Made by a program: the position numbers and the translations under genes. From positions 930,001 to 994,000 of the forward strand of contig NZ_OX458333.1 of the NCBI RefSeq assembly GCF_949769195.1: a stretch of DNA of 64,000 nt. Direction: 5' to 3'. The stretch's first letter is position 1; the number at the start of each line of letters is the position of its first letter. Source of the stretch: Methylocaldum szegediense. Its GTDB lineage: Bacteria > Pseudomonadota > Gammaproteobacteria > Methylococcales > Methylococcaceae. Positions 8,516-17,100 of this stretch are shown in pieces. The notes under the pieces are model-generated. The model searched no databases. It saw only the letters and a list, made by a program, of their open reading frames with translations, and was not told the origin of the DNA.

Positions 8516-8945
8516 AGCAATTACTCTGGGATTGGGCTAGTCCGGTCTGCAGTCCGGAAACGGGCGCCGCGGGCGTTTAGGTTTTTGACGTGGGAGATCC
8601 GAAACTGTCCGGCCGGGATTATTTGGGAAGAAAAGGTTCTTGAAGCATTCCATCCTGTCCCGCTACGGAATCGGACCAGGAAAACGAAAAAGATCGTTGG
8701 AACTTGCGCCTTAGCGGCGAACCGGATAAACCAGCGGAATGGTTGCGGTTGGTCTTTCCAGCAGGTACCCGCAGATACCGGGAAAGACCGACCGCGAGTC
8801 AGCATCGATTTCTTAACAACCTGCATGCCAATTTCTTCAATCTAAATCTCTCAATGACTTACAAAATGCCTGGCTTTTAGACTGATTTATATGGCACAGT
8901 CCATCGAGTGAAATGCCGCATCGGCTATGCGACAAAATGTCCTAT
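8516..8945. other. 430-bp intergenic region, nothing recognised
   Basis: No gene or repeat that I can support between the BNR protein and the small-RNA promoter. Confidence 0.5.
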
Positions 8946-8973
8946 TTGATCAATAAGTTAGAGGTGCTAGCAT
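8946..8973 (+). promoter_or_regulatory. Possible sigma70 promoter for an orphan transcript
   Basis: TTGATC, a 16-nt spacer and TAGCAT lie about 7 nt before the expected start near 8980. The match is moderate. Confidence 0.35.
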
Positions 8974-8979
8974 TACGTC

Positions 8980-9087
8980 AACTCGTTCGTAGTAGCTATT
9001 AGGTTCTCCTCCGGGACTCAACCGTACGAGTGCGTGAGATCTCCTCATTCAATCGGGATGCCGTTCTGTCGGCATCCCGATTTTTTT
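8980..9087 (+). ncRNA. Candidate small regulatory RNA (about 108 nt)
   Basis: A strong terminator sits at 9053-9087 with no protein gene upstream on the + strand, so it must end a non-coding transcript. The predicted RNA contains two pyrimidine stretches complementary to ribosome-binding sites, CTCCTCC near 9007 and ATCTCCTC near 9040. This is a common layout for small RNAs that block translation. It lies in the gap between the BNR protein and the iron receptor. I do not recognise a named family. Confidence 0.4.
9053..9087 (+). terminator. Strong rho-independent terminator
   Basis: TCGGGATGCC at 9053-9062 pairs exactly with GGCATCCCGA at 9071-9080, followed by seven T residues. Confidence 0.85.
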
Positions 9088-9595
9088 ATCTAGACGTCTG
9101 GTTGAGCGGCAGTGTCGAGGCCCTGTTACGAGACCTGGGGATTCTTGCCCGAATCGACCTTTAGGTACTTGCAGACGGGTTCACTCGATCCGCATCGATC
9201 TCGAATAAGTCCCCGATTCGGGGAAGCAACCGGTGCAACGCAGTAATCGGTTCCCACCCGACGCAATTGTTAACCCGGCCTATAAATATCGGCTGGGTTA
9301 ATCCGGGGCGAGGATACCCCGGCGTGGCAACAAGCCGCGTAAGCCCGGCCCGCGCGGCGGCCCGTAAATACCAGGAGGGCATTTACGGGCCTGATTAGAG
9401 CGTTTTCATTTTGTTTATACAGTAGATCTACGTTGCGGAAATCATTTAGCTGTAGTGGAAGTAGGGTGTGGTGAGCGAAGCGAACCGCACCGTTCGCGGA
9501 TGGCTTCCAGTATGGAGTCCAGTTAGTCCTGCCTGACTTCCTTTCCCCTCGGTTGCCTTTCAATGAAGATGAAAACGCTTTAATAATCCGCACAC
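9088..9595. other. 508-bp intergenic region with one palindromic-repeat half
   Basis: No gene seen. At about 9466-9500 there is one arm of the interspersed GTAGGGTGYGGTGAG family that is abundant near the CRISPR loci. Elsewhere I see nothing. Confidence 0.5.
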
Positions 9596-12034
9596 TCAGT
9601 ACTCGAAGCGAAGCGAGCCCAGCACCGTCAGCGGTTGGCCGGGAATTGCGCCGAACCTGGACTCGGTGGAGTGGCTGAAGTACTCCTTGTCCAAGACATT
9701 GTTGACGTTGACCTGGGCGGTCAGGCGGGTTGGTCCGATAAACCAGCGATAGGCAGCCATCATGTCGAGACGCGCATAGCCCGGCAGTTGATAGCTGTTG
9801 GCGGCATCTCCTTCGCGATGTCGGGCGACATAAACGCCTGCGCCCACCGTGAACTGGTCGGTCACATCGTAAGTCATCCATAGGCTACCCGCGTGCAAGG
9901 GTACGTTGGGCAACCGGTTGCCGCGGTCGCCGTCGTACGATTTGGTAATGCGGGTGTCGGTCAAGGCGTAAGAGCCGATGAGGTTTAGCCCTTCGATGAC
10001 CCGACCGACAATCTCGAACTCGATGCCCTGACTGCGAGCTTCGCCGATATTCACCTTAAACGCCGGATTGGTCGGATCGGTGGTCAGAAGGTTCTGTTTT
10101 TCCAGCCGGAAAAATGCCAGAGACGAGGTCAGGCGTCCGTCGAAGAACTCGGTTTTGAACCCGACCTCGTATTGTTCGGCGGTTTGCGGTTCGAAGACTT
10201 TTCCGGTAGCCGAGCGACCACCGTTGTTGGCCCCCAAGGATTCCATGTATTGGAAGTAGGCGGAGAGCCAGGGCAGCGGCTGGTAGACGATGCCGTAACG
10301 TGGACTCAGACGGCCGACATGATTGATCTTCTCTTCCGCCGGGTTGCCGTTGTAATACTCGGTATCGTCGTAGCGCCCGCCCAGCGTCAGGTGTAATTGC
10401 TCGGTCAGATCGATTTGGTCCTGAATGTAAAGGCCGTACCAGCGATTGATCTGCACGTAATCGTCTGCCGGGGTGAGATCGGCCAGCACCTGCCTGCGGG
10501 ACAAGTGCTTCACTTGACCATAGACCGGATTGTAGATGTTGAAAGCTAGGTCGACATCACGCCAGTAATAGGGCCCCTCGAATTTGTCGTTGTTGTAGTC
10601 GAAGCCGAACAGGAATTTATTCCGTATGCCGTAGATGTCGACGTTGCCGACCACGTTCAGGGACGTGAACCACCAGCGGCGGTGGTCGTTGGGTTCCGCC
10701 AGATTGAAGGCATAGGTGGCGTCGCCGGTGGCCTCGTCGAGGCCGCCGATGTTGGTATGATCGATGCCGATCAGTTTCTGATTGGCGTACAAGGCGGTCC
10801 AGCGTAAGGACCAGTCCTCGTTGAAACGGTGTTTCAGATCCACGCTGGCAACGTAGGTTTCCGCTTCCCAATCGGTGCCCGAGGCAGCCCCGTCGCCGAT
10901 GAAACGTTTGAGCGGGATGTTGGCGGGTCTATTGCCCACCGCCGGTATGGCGGTCGGATAATTCCAGCCGGTGTCGCTGTATTCGAACTGAACGTCGATA
11001 CGGGTATCTTCGCTCGGCTTCCAGGTCAGTGAGGGAGCGATGGACAGCAGGTTATTTTCAAGATAATCCCGAAACGAACCTTGTTCGACGTTCTGTAAGT
11101 TGAATCGGTAAAGGAGCGTGCCATCGTCGGTAATCGGACCGGTCGCGTCGACGCTGGTGCGGTACAAGTCGTAGTTGCCGAACTGCTGCTCGAGCATGTA
11201 ATACGGCGTATCCAAGGGCCGCTTGTAAATCGCGTTGACCAGTCCTCCGGGTTCCGCCCGACCGTACAGCACGGACGCCGGGCCTTTGATGAGTTCGAGG
11301 CGGTCCAGGTTAGCGATGGGCAGCGGTATGCCGGACATGCGAAAGCCGTCACGGTAATAGAAACCGCCTAGAGCGCCGAATTCACCAGTGCTGAAGCCGC
11401 GCAGATAAAGTCCGGCATCGAACGGGGTGCGCCCGCCGACGCCGGGATTGACGCCGGCGGTGTACTTGAACGCCTCAGCCACGTCGAACACTTGGCGGTC
11501 GACCAACTGCTTGCGGGTCACCACGTTTACTGTACCTGGCGTTTCCAAGAATGGGGTTTCGGTCTTGGTGGCCGTGGTAGCGGTGGGAGCGGCATAGTTG
11601 TCGTTGTACGGATCGCTTGGATCGTCAATGCCGCTTGCCTGGACGCTTACCATCGGCAAATAGACCGGATCGGCCTGGCTATCAACTAGGATCGCAGGCT
11701 TATCCGCACGAGCGAGGGTGACCGTGCCACTGGGCGTCACGCTGTAGGTCAGTGCCGTGCCGGCCAGCAGCCGATCCAGTGCTTTTTCGGGCGGATACTC
11801 GCCTTTTAGCCCTCCCGTTTTCAAGCCTTCCGTCATTTCGCTGTGGTACAGAAGCTGCCGACCGCTCTGTTTGCCGAATGCGAGCAAAGCGCTTTTCAGA
11901 GGCTGGGGAGGAATGTCGAAACGAATATTTTCCGCGGCACCGGCGGTGATGGCGGAAAGCAAGGGCAGGCCGACCGCCAGTGTGCGGCAAGACTTGCGGC
12001 GCCGATCTTTCCAGGGTCGAGACGGCTGGGACAT
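9596..12034 (-). CDS. TonB-dependent siderophore receptor with STN signalling domain
   Basis: 812 residues. An outer-membrane ferric-siderophore importer that also signals. After a basic N-terminus and signal peptide (to about 34, AGAAE), an STN domain (about 36-110, FDIPPQPLKSALLAFGKQSG) is present, the part that contacts the FecR anti-sigma. The plug follows (about 155-270; GVGGRTPFDAGLYLRGF, RLELIKGPASVLYGRAEPGGLVN), then a 22-strand barrel ending in LGSLRFEY with the terminal aromatic needed for outer-membrane insertion. It is the last gene of a fecI-fecR-receptor set on the same strand, with 411 bp before it that should hold the FecI-dependent promoter. The siderophore cannot be named from sequence; resemblance is to FpvA/FoxA-type receptors. 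Confidence 0.93.
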   Translation of the reverse strand: MSQPSRPWKDRRRKSCRTLAVGLPLLSAITAGAAENIRFDIPPQPLKSALLAFGKQSGRQLLYHSEMTEGLKTGGLKGEYPPEKALDRLLAGTALTYSVTPSGTVTLARADKPAILVDSQADPVYLPMVSVQASGIDDPSDPYNDNYAAPTATTATKTETPFLETPGTVNVVTRKQLVDRQVFDVAEAFKYTAGVNPGVGGRTPFDAGLYLRGFSTGEFGALGGFYYRDGFRMSGIPLPIANLDRLELIKGPASVLYGRAEPGGLVNAIYKRPLDTPYYMLEQQFGNYDLYRTSVDATGPITDDGTLLYRFNLQNVEQGSFRDYLENNLLSIAPSLTWKPSEDTRIDVQFEYSDTGWNYPTAIPAVGNRPANIPLKRFIGDGAASGTDWEAETYVASVDLKHRFNEDWSLRWTALYANQKLIGIDHTNIGGLDEATGDATYAFNLAEPNDHRRWWFTSLNVVGNVDIYGIRNKFLFGFDYNNDKFEGPYYWRDVDLAFNIYNPVYGQVKHLSRRQVLADLTPADDYVQINRWYGLYIQDQIDLTEQLHLTLGGRYDDTEYYNGNPAEEKINHVGRLSPRYGIVYQPLPWLSAYFQYMESLGANNGGRSATGKVFEPQTAEQYEVGFKTEFFDGRLTSSLAFFRLEKQNLLTTDPTNPAFKVNIGEARSQGIEFEIVGRVIEGLNLIGSYALTDTRITKSYDGDRGNRLPNVPLHAGSLWMTYDVTDQFTVGAGVYVARHREGDAANSYQLPGYARLDMMAAYRWFIGPTRLTAQVNVNNVLDKEYFSHSTESRFGAIPGQPLTVLGSLRFEY

Positions 12035-12445
12035 GCGGTTTTTCTCCTGTTTTCTTCTCGATTTTTTGGCGGGCGGGACGGTCCGCCCACGAGAGGAATG
12101 ACGGAGCCCGAGAGAAAAACCACATGGTGTAACCGAGGGTGGATATGCCCGTGTCGCGCATTACGGTTTGTTACGGTTTGGAGCCCAGCCCTGTGGCGAG
12201 AAAGCCAGAATTCCTTCGTTGGGGTTGCCAACCTTACCGGTCGTCCTGATCCCTTCGACTCGGTTCATGACTTATTCAGAGGTTCCTCTAAGGTGTAAGG
12301 GGCGAATGAATGCGCCTTGGCACACGAATTGATAGTGCCCTGATGTTCTTGTCGTGCCCAACGGGAGAGAAGCGAGACACGGGATACGGCTTCGCTCGTC
12401 CCGGATTCGTTTCACGTCATCCGGGCTATCAGCCTTGCGAGTTGT
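12035..12445. other. 411-bp region between fecR and the receptor
   Basis: No gene. Expected to contain the FecI-type promoter of the receptor; I could not fix the -35/-10 elements with confidence. Confidence 0.4.
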
Positions 12446-13531
12446 TCAGTGCAAGATCACCCAGTATTCCGTCAGGCGGGTGATGCGCAGCGGCGTGGTT
12501 TCGGCGATGGCGGCGATGACCGCGTCGGTGTCGGCGAGACGGAAGAGTCCACTTAGGCGTCTGTCAGCGAAGGATTCGTCGAGCAGGGTCACTCGTCCCT
12601 TCCGGTAGCGGTTGAGGGTGGCGACTACCTCCGCCAGCGGGGTTTGATCGAAGATCAGGTAGCCTTCGCGCCAGGCGGCGGCATGTTCGACTCCGCTTTT
12701 CCGCGGGACGATCCGACCGTCCGCCTCGAGGCTGGCGCCTTGACCGGCTTTCAGCGAGACGCGCTGGCGGAACGTGCTGGCTTCGACTACGCCCTCCAGC
12801 ATGGCGACTTCGGTCTTATCTTCCGACTGCCGGACAGTGAAGGCCGTGCCCACGGCCTTGACTTCGCCGTGGCGGCTCGCGGCGACGAACGGGCGCGTCG
12901 GGTCCTTGGCCACTTCGAAGAACGCTTCGCCCCGAAGCACCTCGATCCGCCGCGTCGACTGTTCGAAATGAACCGCGACGGCGCTGTCGGAATTCAAACT
13001 CGCGCGGGAACCGTCGGGCAGCAGTACCTCCTGGATCTCGCCCTTGGCGGTTCGATAATCGGCCTTGAGTGCGAGCATGGGGTCGAAAAAAGTGAGGCCC
13101 GCGATCAGAACGAAAAGGCAGGCAAAAGCCCAGGCGGGACGTACGGTACGACGTGGAATGGGGATGTCGTGGACGTTGCTTTGGGCAGGATCGATTTCGG
13201 GGCGTGATCGTTGCGGTCTCTCTGTCGCTTCCGTACGGTTCGCGCGAGCTGCTTCCGAGGGCAGGGGTGACGATCCGGGCAGCGGCCGATCGCGCAGCGG
13301 TTCCAGCCCTTCCCAGAGCGAGAGCGCGTTGCGCCAGGCGGCTTCATGCTGCGGGCTCTGCGCGCGCCAGCGCTCGAGTCGCCGTTTCTCGGCGGCTGTC
13401 GACGCGCGGGTCTTTAGAGCGATCAGCAGCTCAATCGCCTCGTTCAGTAAACGGTCGGGATCGTGGGAGGGTGGGGATTCGGGCATAAAGTGGCCGTTAT
13501 CTTGGGAGCCTCGTGAAGATAGACGAGCCAC
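12446..13531 (-). CDS. FecR-family anti-sigma/sigma-regulator protein
   Basis: 361 residues from a GTG at 13531. An ATG at 13486 would give 346 residues and also include the whole first domain. The layout is classic FecR: an N-terminal cytoplasmic DUF4880 helical domain that binds the sigma factor (LLNEAIELLIALKTRAST...W..QSPQHEAAWRNA); one transmembrane helix near residues 135-155 (AWAFACLFVLIAGLTFF); a periplasmic FecR domain (VLLPDGSRASLNSDSAVAVHF); and a C-terminal domain that meets the receptor's STN domain. It relays siderophore occupancy from the outer membrane to the sigma factor encoded 26 bp upstream. Confidence 0.9.
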   Translation of the reverse strand: MARLSSRGSQDNGHFMPESPPSHDPDRLLNEAIELLIALKTRASTAAEKRRLERWRAQSPQHEAAWRNALSLWEGLEPLRDRPLPGSSPLPSEAARANRTEATERPQRSRPEIDPAQSNVHDIPIPRRTVRPAWAFACLFVLIAGLTFFDPMLALKADYRTAKGEIQEVLLPDGSRASLNSDSAVAVHFEQSTRRIEVLRGEAFFEVAKDPTRPFVAASRHGEVKAVGTAFTVRQSEDKTEVAMLEGVVEASTFRQRVSLKAGQGASLEADGRIVPRKSGVEHAAAWREGYLIFDQTPLAEVVATLNRYRKGRVTLLDESFADRRLSGLFRLADTDAVIAAIAETTPLRITRLTEYWVILH

Positions 13532-13557
13532 TACAAAAAAACCACACCCGATACTCG

Positions 13558-14073
13558 CTAATCGTCGAATACGCGGCGCTTCAAATGCAACAGCGTGCGC
13601 TTGAGATGCTCCTCCACCGTGCGCAGGGAAACGCCGAGCCGTTCCGCGATTTCCCGTTGTTTCACTCCTTCGAACCGGCTCAGATAAAAAATGCGTTGGC
13701 TCAGCGGCGGAAGTTCTTCGAGCGCCGCCGCCGCGCGGTCGAGTTGGTCCGACGCGAGCGTCGCCGCCTCGCCGGTCCGTTCCTCGGTCGGAAATGTGTT
13801 GGAATCGGCTTCTTCCAAATCGGGGAAAAAGCTCGGCCGGTTTTTGCTGGAGCGGTGGTAGTCCGTAACGAGATTCAGAGCCGTCCTGAACAAATAAGCG
13901 CGGGGATTGGCGATGCGGCTTAAATCACCGCTTCGCGAGAGCCGCAAGAAGGATTCCTGGCAAAGATCGTCCGCGGTTTGGGCGCAGCCCAGCCGGCCGA
14001 ATAGGAACGCGAGAAGTTCCTGGCGGCAATCCCGGAAAAGTTCGGCAAGCAGTTGACGGTCGGACGGCGACAT
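13558..14073 (-). CDS. ECF sigma factor, FecI type
   Basis: 171 residues. Region 2 (about 10-75: LFRDCRQELLAFLFGRLGCAQTADDLCQESFLRL) and region 4 (about 115-165: LPPLSQRIFYLSRFEGVKQREIAERLGVSLRTVEEHLKRTL, a helix-turn-helix reading -35) are both present, with no C-terminal extension. Together with the FecR partner and STN-bearing receptor downstream it forms a cell-surface signalling cascade for iron. It probably directs RNA polymerase to the receptor promoter. The 96-bp tandem repeat just upstream may hold its iron-responsive control. Confidence 0.92.
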   Translation of the reverse strand: MSPSDRQLLAELFRDCRQELLAFLFGRLGCAQTADDLCQESFLRLSRSGDLSRIANPRAYLFRTALNLVTDYHRSSKNRPSFFPDLEEADSNTFPTEERTGEAATLASDQLDRAAAALEELPPLSQRIFYLSRFEGVKQREIAERLGVSLRTVEEHLKRTLLHLKRRVFDD

Positions 14074-14112
14074 AAGTATCGAGCACTTAGGACACAGCGG
14101 CCAGGCACGACG

Positions 14113-14304
14113 TATGCCAAAACATGTAAGCGAATGATTGCGAAGGAAAATATCAGCGAGCTCGGTGTTTTTACCGTCCCGGACTGCGGCAAATCACACA
14201 GTGCTTTGTATGCCAACCCATGTAAGCGAATGAATACAAAAGAAAATATCAGGAAGCGCGGTAATTTCGCCGTCCGCAACTGCGGCAAATCACACAGTGC
14301 TTTT
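14113..14304. repeat. Two tandem 96-bp repeats upstream of the fecI-type gene
   Basis: Positions 14113-14208 and 14209-14304 are diverged copies of the same 96-bp unit. Both start TATGCCAA, contain ATGTAAGCGAATGA and GAAAATATCAG, and end AAATCACACAGTGCTTT. Their AT-rich core is in the expected place for a Fur operator of the fecI-type gene, but no standard Fur box is obvious. Confidence 0.8.
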
Positions 14305-14311
14305 CCGCTGC

Positions 14312-15544
14312 TCAGATTTCATTCCCTTGCGGTTGATCGTGAAGCCGTCGGTTCGCTACGTCGGTCGTGCGTCGTGCGGCTTTCCGTTTTTGCAGCCAAC
14401 GGATCACCCCCGTTACATAAAGGACCGGACAGGCAAGGCCGGTGAGAAATACCAGAATGCGTCCGGTCATGCCGAAAGCCTGGCCTGAATGCAGCGGCCA
14501 TTGCCAATGGGTGAATACCTCGCCCGCGGTGCCGGTAGCCGGATCGTCCACATCCAGGATGGCTCCGGTGTAACGGTCCATTACCACGCAGCGGCGATCG
14601 AGAAGGCTGCCGGGGTCGGCCACGTCGTGCTTGCACACGGTATAGGTGCTGGTCGCCTCCGGCGCGCCGTAGAGCCAGTCCGGGCGGCCGCTGGGGTAGA
14701 GGCCGTCGGCGATGGCAACGGCCTGCGCCATGCCGATGGGCTGCGAATCGGGGATCGGATTGGAGCGGAACCAATAGCGGTAGGTGACCGGCGAGAACAG
14801 TTCCAGGACCGGCACCACATGCTCCGGCAGGTTCATGTAGACGCCGGAGAACAGCACGGGAATCATGATGAGCGTGGTGTAGAAGCCGAAGGTCTTGTGC
14901 AGATCGAAATTGAGGCGTTCGGCGCTGGCTCGGCGCTTGATCGTGAGCGCTTGCAGCCACTTGCCGGTCAGCGGCCACCACACGATGAGGCCGGTCAGCA
15001 CCGAGATGATGAGCGCGGCGCCGAGTATGCCCACAAGCGCATAGCCGATCCTTTCGCCGAGAAAAAAGGCGTAATGCAGCTCGAATATGAATCCGATGAA
15101 GGTCCTCGGAAAAGCGCTGTCCGGGCGCTTCATCAGGCGCTGGCCGCTCACTTCGGCGGTGTAGGGATTGACCGCCACTTCCCAGATCTCCGACTCGCCT
15201 TCCGGCAGTGCGGGCACCCGGAAGCGCATGCGAAACGCCGCCGCATCGTTGCGCGGGTAATTGGCGAAGGTCAATGTGGCGTCGGCCGGCATGGCCCGGA
15301 CGCCCGCCTCGAAGATATCTTCCAGGGAACGGTAAGCCGATCTTCCTTCGGGTCGAGGCGTGACCGTCAGCAATTTGGGGTTCAACCATTCGTCGATTTC
15401 CAGGTGAAACACCAGAATGCTGCCGGTAATGCCGAATATGACCAGCGCCGCCCCGGCCACGAGCCCCAGCCAGAGGTGGACCTCCAACCAGAGCTTGCGA
15501 CGAGCTTTGAGAGCGGCCAGGCGCTTGGATTTTTCGAGAGACAT
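14312..15544 (-). CDS. PepSY-associated transmembrane protein (iron-uptake linked)
   Basis: 410 residues when started at ATG 15544 (MSLEKSKRL), which leaves the usual short cytoplasmic tail before the first membrane helix; longer frames upstream begin in unrelated sequence. Membrane helices lie near 25-48 (LWLGLVAGAALVIFGITGSILVF), 170-220, 250-270 and 355-380. PepSY domains sit in the periplasmic loops (IDEWLNPKLL; DVDDPATGTAGEVFTHWQWPLHSGQAFG). The His-rich HWQWPLHSG and the first-helix HLWLG motif are family features likely to bind heme. Members encoded beside ferric-siderophore receptors are thought to reduce siderophore iron in the periplasm, as FoxB or PiuB-like proteins do. It is co-directional with the fecI-type gene, 238 bp downstream. 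Confidence 0.85.
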   Translation of the reverse strand: MSLEKSKRLAALKARRKLWLEVHLWLGLVAGAALVIFGITGSILVFHLEIDEWLNPKLLTVTPRPEGRSAYRSLEDIFEAGVRAMPADATLTFANYPRNDAAAFRMRFRVPALPEGESEIWEVAVNPYTAEVSGQRLMKRPDSAFPRTFIGFIFELHYAFFLGERIGYALVGILGAALIISVLTGLIVWWPLTGKWLQALTIKRRASAERLNFDLHKTFGFYTTLIMIPVLFSGVYMNLPEHVVPVLELFSPVTYRYWFRSNPIPDSQPIGMAQAVAIADGLYPSGRPDWLYGAPEATSTYTVCKHDVADPGSLLDRRCVVMDRYTGAILDVDDPATGTAGEVFTHWQWPLHSGQAFGMTGRILVFLTGLACPVLYVTGVIRWLQKRKAARRTTDVANRRLHDQPQGNEI

Positions 15545-16018
15545 GGCGAATTCCGAGTGGTAATCGTCGAGTGCGGGCTTGTAGTGGATGCTATCGGGCG
15601 ATGTGCTTGGACCTACGTTTCGGTGGAGCCGGAACGACGTTCGGGGCTCCATACATCTAAGACGAATGAGAAGGGAAAAACCGCACCTCAGGATGGCAGG
15701 GCGTGGGAACTGGACCCATCGGCAGGACAGCCGAATGACTTGCCCCATCCTGAAAGTCGTCCTGCGGGCCGCGACTCGCTTTATCCAAAAAAACGCAGTT
15801 GAACTTCCGAAATGCCTCTAATGTCCGATTGCCGCCGTATTCCCTCACCCCAACCCCCTCTTTCGGAGAGTGGCGCAACTCCCTTCTCCCTCTGGGAGAA
15901 GGGCCGGGGATGAGGGCCTAGCGTTTTTCAGCTTGTTTCCAACAGCCAGACTTAGGTTTACTGGCACAAAAACCGTTTCCGAAAGACGGAATCGGAAGCG
16001 GGTAGATGGGATAGTCGC
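15545..16018. other. Intergenic region between PepSY gene and cas2
   Basis: No gene seen. It includes the palindromic element at 15841-15919. Confidence 0.5.
15841..15919. repeat. CCCTCACCCC-type palindromic repeat
   Basis: Begins CCCTCACCCCAACCCCC and ends GGGGATGAGGGCC, so the ends are inverted copies around GAGAAGGG/CCCTTCTC segments. This is a very common intergenic repeat type in proteobacteria. Confidence 0.7.
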
Positions 16019-16333
16019 CTACCGTAGCGGTCGCAGCAAATCCTTGCCTTTTTCAATCAGCAGAACTCCATCCGGGAAATATTGAAGCCCGAGACTGGTG
16101 TTTTCCGAACGGCTCGCCAAAGGATAGACCCGCACGTCGTCCACACGCTCGTCGATCCGCTCTATGAGTCCCGCTAGGATTCGGTCGAGCTCCTTGGCCG
16201 TCAGCCGGGCCGTGAACACTGAATATTGAACCGGGATGCCCTGTTCCCGGAGAAAGCGATGAACCCGGCTCAGCCGCTTGGGATCGGCGATGTCGTAGCA
16301 CACCAGATAGGTGTGAGCTTGATTCTGCGCCAT
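16019..16333 (-). CDS. cas2: CRISPR-associated endoribonuclease Cas2 (second copy)
   Basis: 104 residues from ATG 16333, whose first base overlaps the stop of the Cas1-like gene (TGATG); a GTG one codon earlier is an alternative. A ferredoxin-like fold is shown by TYLVCYDIADPKRLSRVHRFLREQG (first strand with the metal-binding Asp, and first helix), QYSVFTARLTAKELDRIL, and DVRVYPL near the end. Cas2 dimers bridge two Cas1 dimers during spacer acquisition. It is the last gene of a four-gene adaptation cluster that contains another, different Cas2 at 18046-18330. The two share little sequence, so they are not a recent duplication. Confidence 0.88.
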   Translation of the reverse strand: MAQNQAHTYLVCYDIADPKRLSRVHRFLREQGIPVQYSVFTARLTAKELDRILAGLIERIDERVDDVRVYPLASRSENTSLGLQYFPDGVLLIEKGKDLLRPLR

Positions 16334-17100
16334 CACTCAAGCTCGATCAGCCAGCGGTGCAGCCGGTTGAGGAGACCGCGGGTCAAATGTACGGTGCGCT
16401 TCCGCCGAGCCTCGAAGAAGCTGACGATTTCGAGGCGCTCGGGAATGCCGAGCTGATTCTCGCGAAGACGGTCTTCGAGCCAGGCCAACCGCGCCAGCTG
16501 GAAATCCCAGAACAGAATGGAACTCAAGGTGGTCACCGGATTGAGCTCGCCCATGAGCTCCGTCTCGGTGGTGATCCCGGCGTCGGCCAGATGCTTCGTC
16601 ACGACGCCCGTCAGCAGTCCGAACACCTCCCTTCCAATGCGCTCGTAGGCGGGAAGCTGCCCCATGCCCCTCGCGCCATCCTGGAACAACTGCCGCAAAG
16701 CCTTCGCCTCCGGCGGCTGATCGAAAGCCAGACCGGTGCGGCGGATCACGCTGCGCAACGCCATGCGCTCCATGGCCGTGGTCCATTGCTCGTATTGTTC
16801 GCGCCAATCCGGGCGCAGCAGAAAATCCAGCAGGCGCTGGCGAAGCTCGCAGCGATTCCCGGGTTTGCCTATCAATCTCGCGAGTACCGTACCTTCCTCG
16901 TCGATAAAGCTGACCGTGATGCGGCTTTCCGCGCAGGCGAGCAAGGCCTCGATAGACCAGTCAATATGCGCGGCTGAAACCACTTGCGAGATCCGGCGCA
17001 AAGGAAACCAGCGTTCAGCGGCACCGGAGCGGGCGACGCGCAGGGCCGGACCGTCGCGCCGGACCACGGTTCCGGGGCCTTGGAGATAAAGCGGTCTCAC
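16333..17100 (-). CDS. Cas1-like protein lacking catalytic residues
   Basis: 255 residues. The GTG at 17100 is chosen because it forms a GTGA overlap with the stop of cas1 and yields a Cas1-type first strand (RPLYLQGPGTVVRRDGPALRV). The N-terminal beta-domain continues in Cas1 fashion (WFPLRRISQVVSAAHIDWSIEALLACAESRITVSFIDEEGTVLARLIGKPG). The C-terminal part is all helical but I cannot find the Glu, His and Asp/Glu of the Cas1 metal site; no EG-A, HEP or DLxEPLRP equivalents are present. Inference: a divergent, catalytically dead partner of the true Cas1 next to it, perhaps shaping substrate choice in a mixed integrase. Alternatively it belongs to an unrelated family with a similar N-terminus. 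Confidence 0.65.
   Translation of the reverse strand: MRPLYLQGPGTVVRRDGPALRVARSGAAERWFPLRRISQVVSAAHIDWSIEALLACAESRITVSFIDEEGTVLARLIGKPGNRCELRQRLLDFLLRPDWREQYEQWTTAMERMALRSVIRRTGLAFDQPPEAKALRQLFQDGARGMGQLPAYERIGREVFGLLTGVVTKHLADAGITTETELMGELNPVTTLSSILFWDFQLARLAWLEDRLRENQLGIPERLEIVSFFEARRKRTVHLTRGLLNRLHRWLIELE

Noticed and set aside
9161-9382. Frame with LHRLLPRIGDLFEIDADRVNPS, weakly similar to the 2040-2080 region
   Set aside because: Too short, no start context and no recognisable family; only a faint repeat-like similarity.
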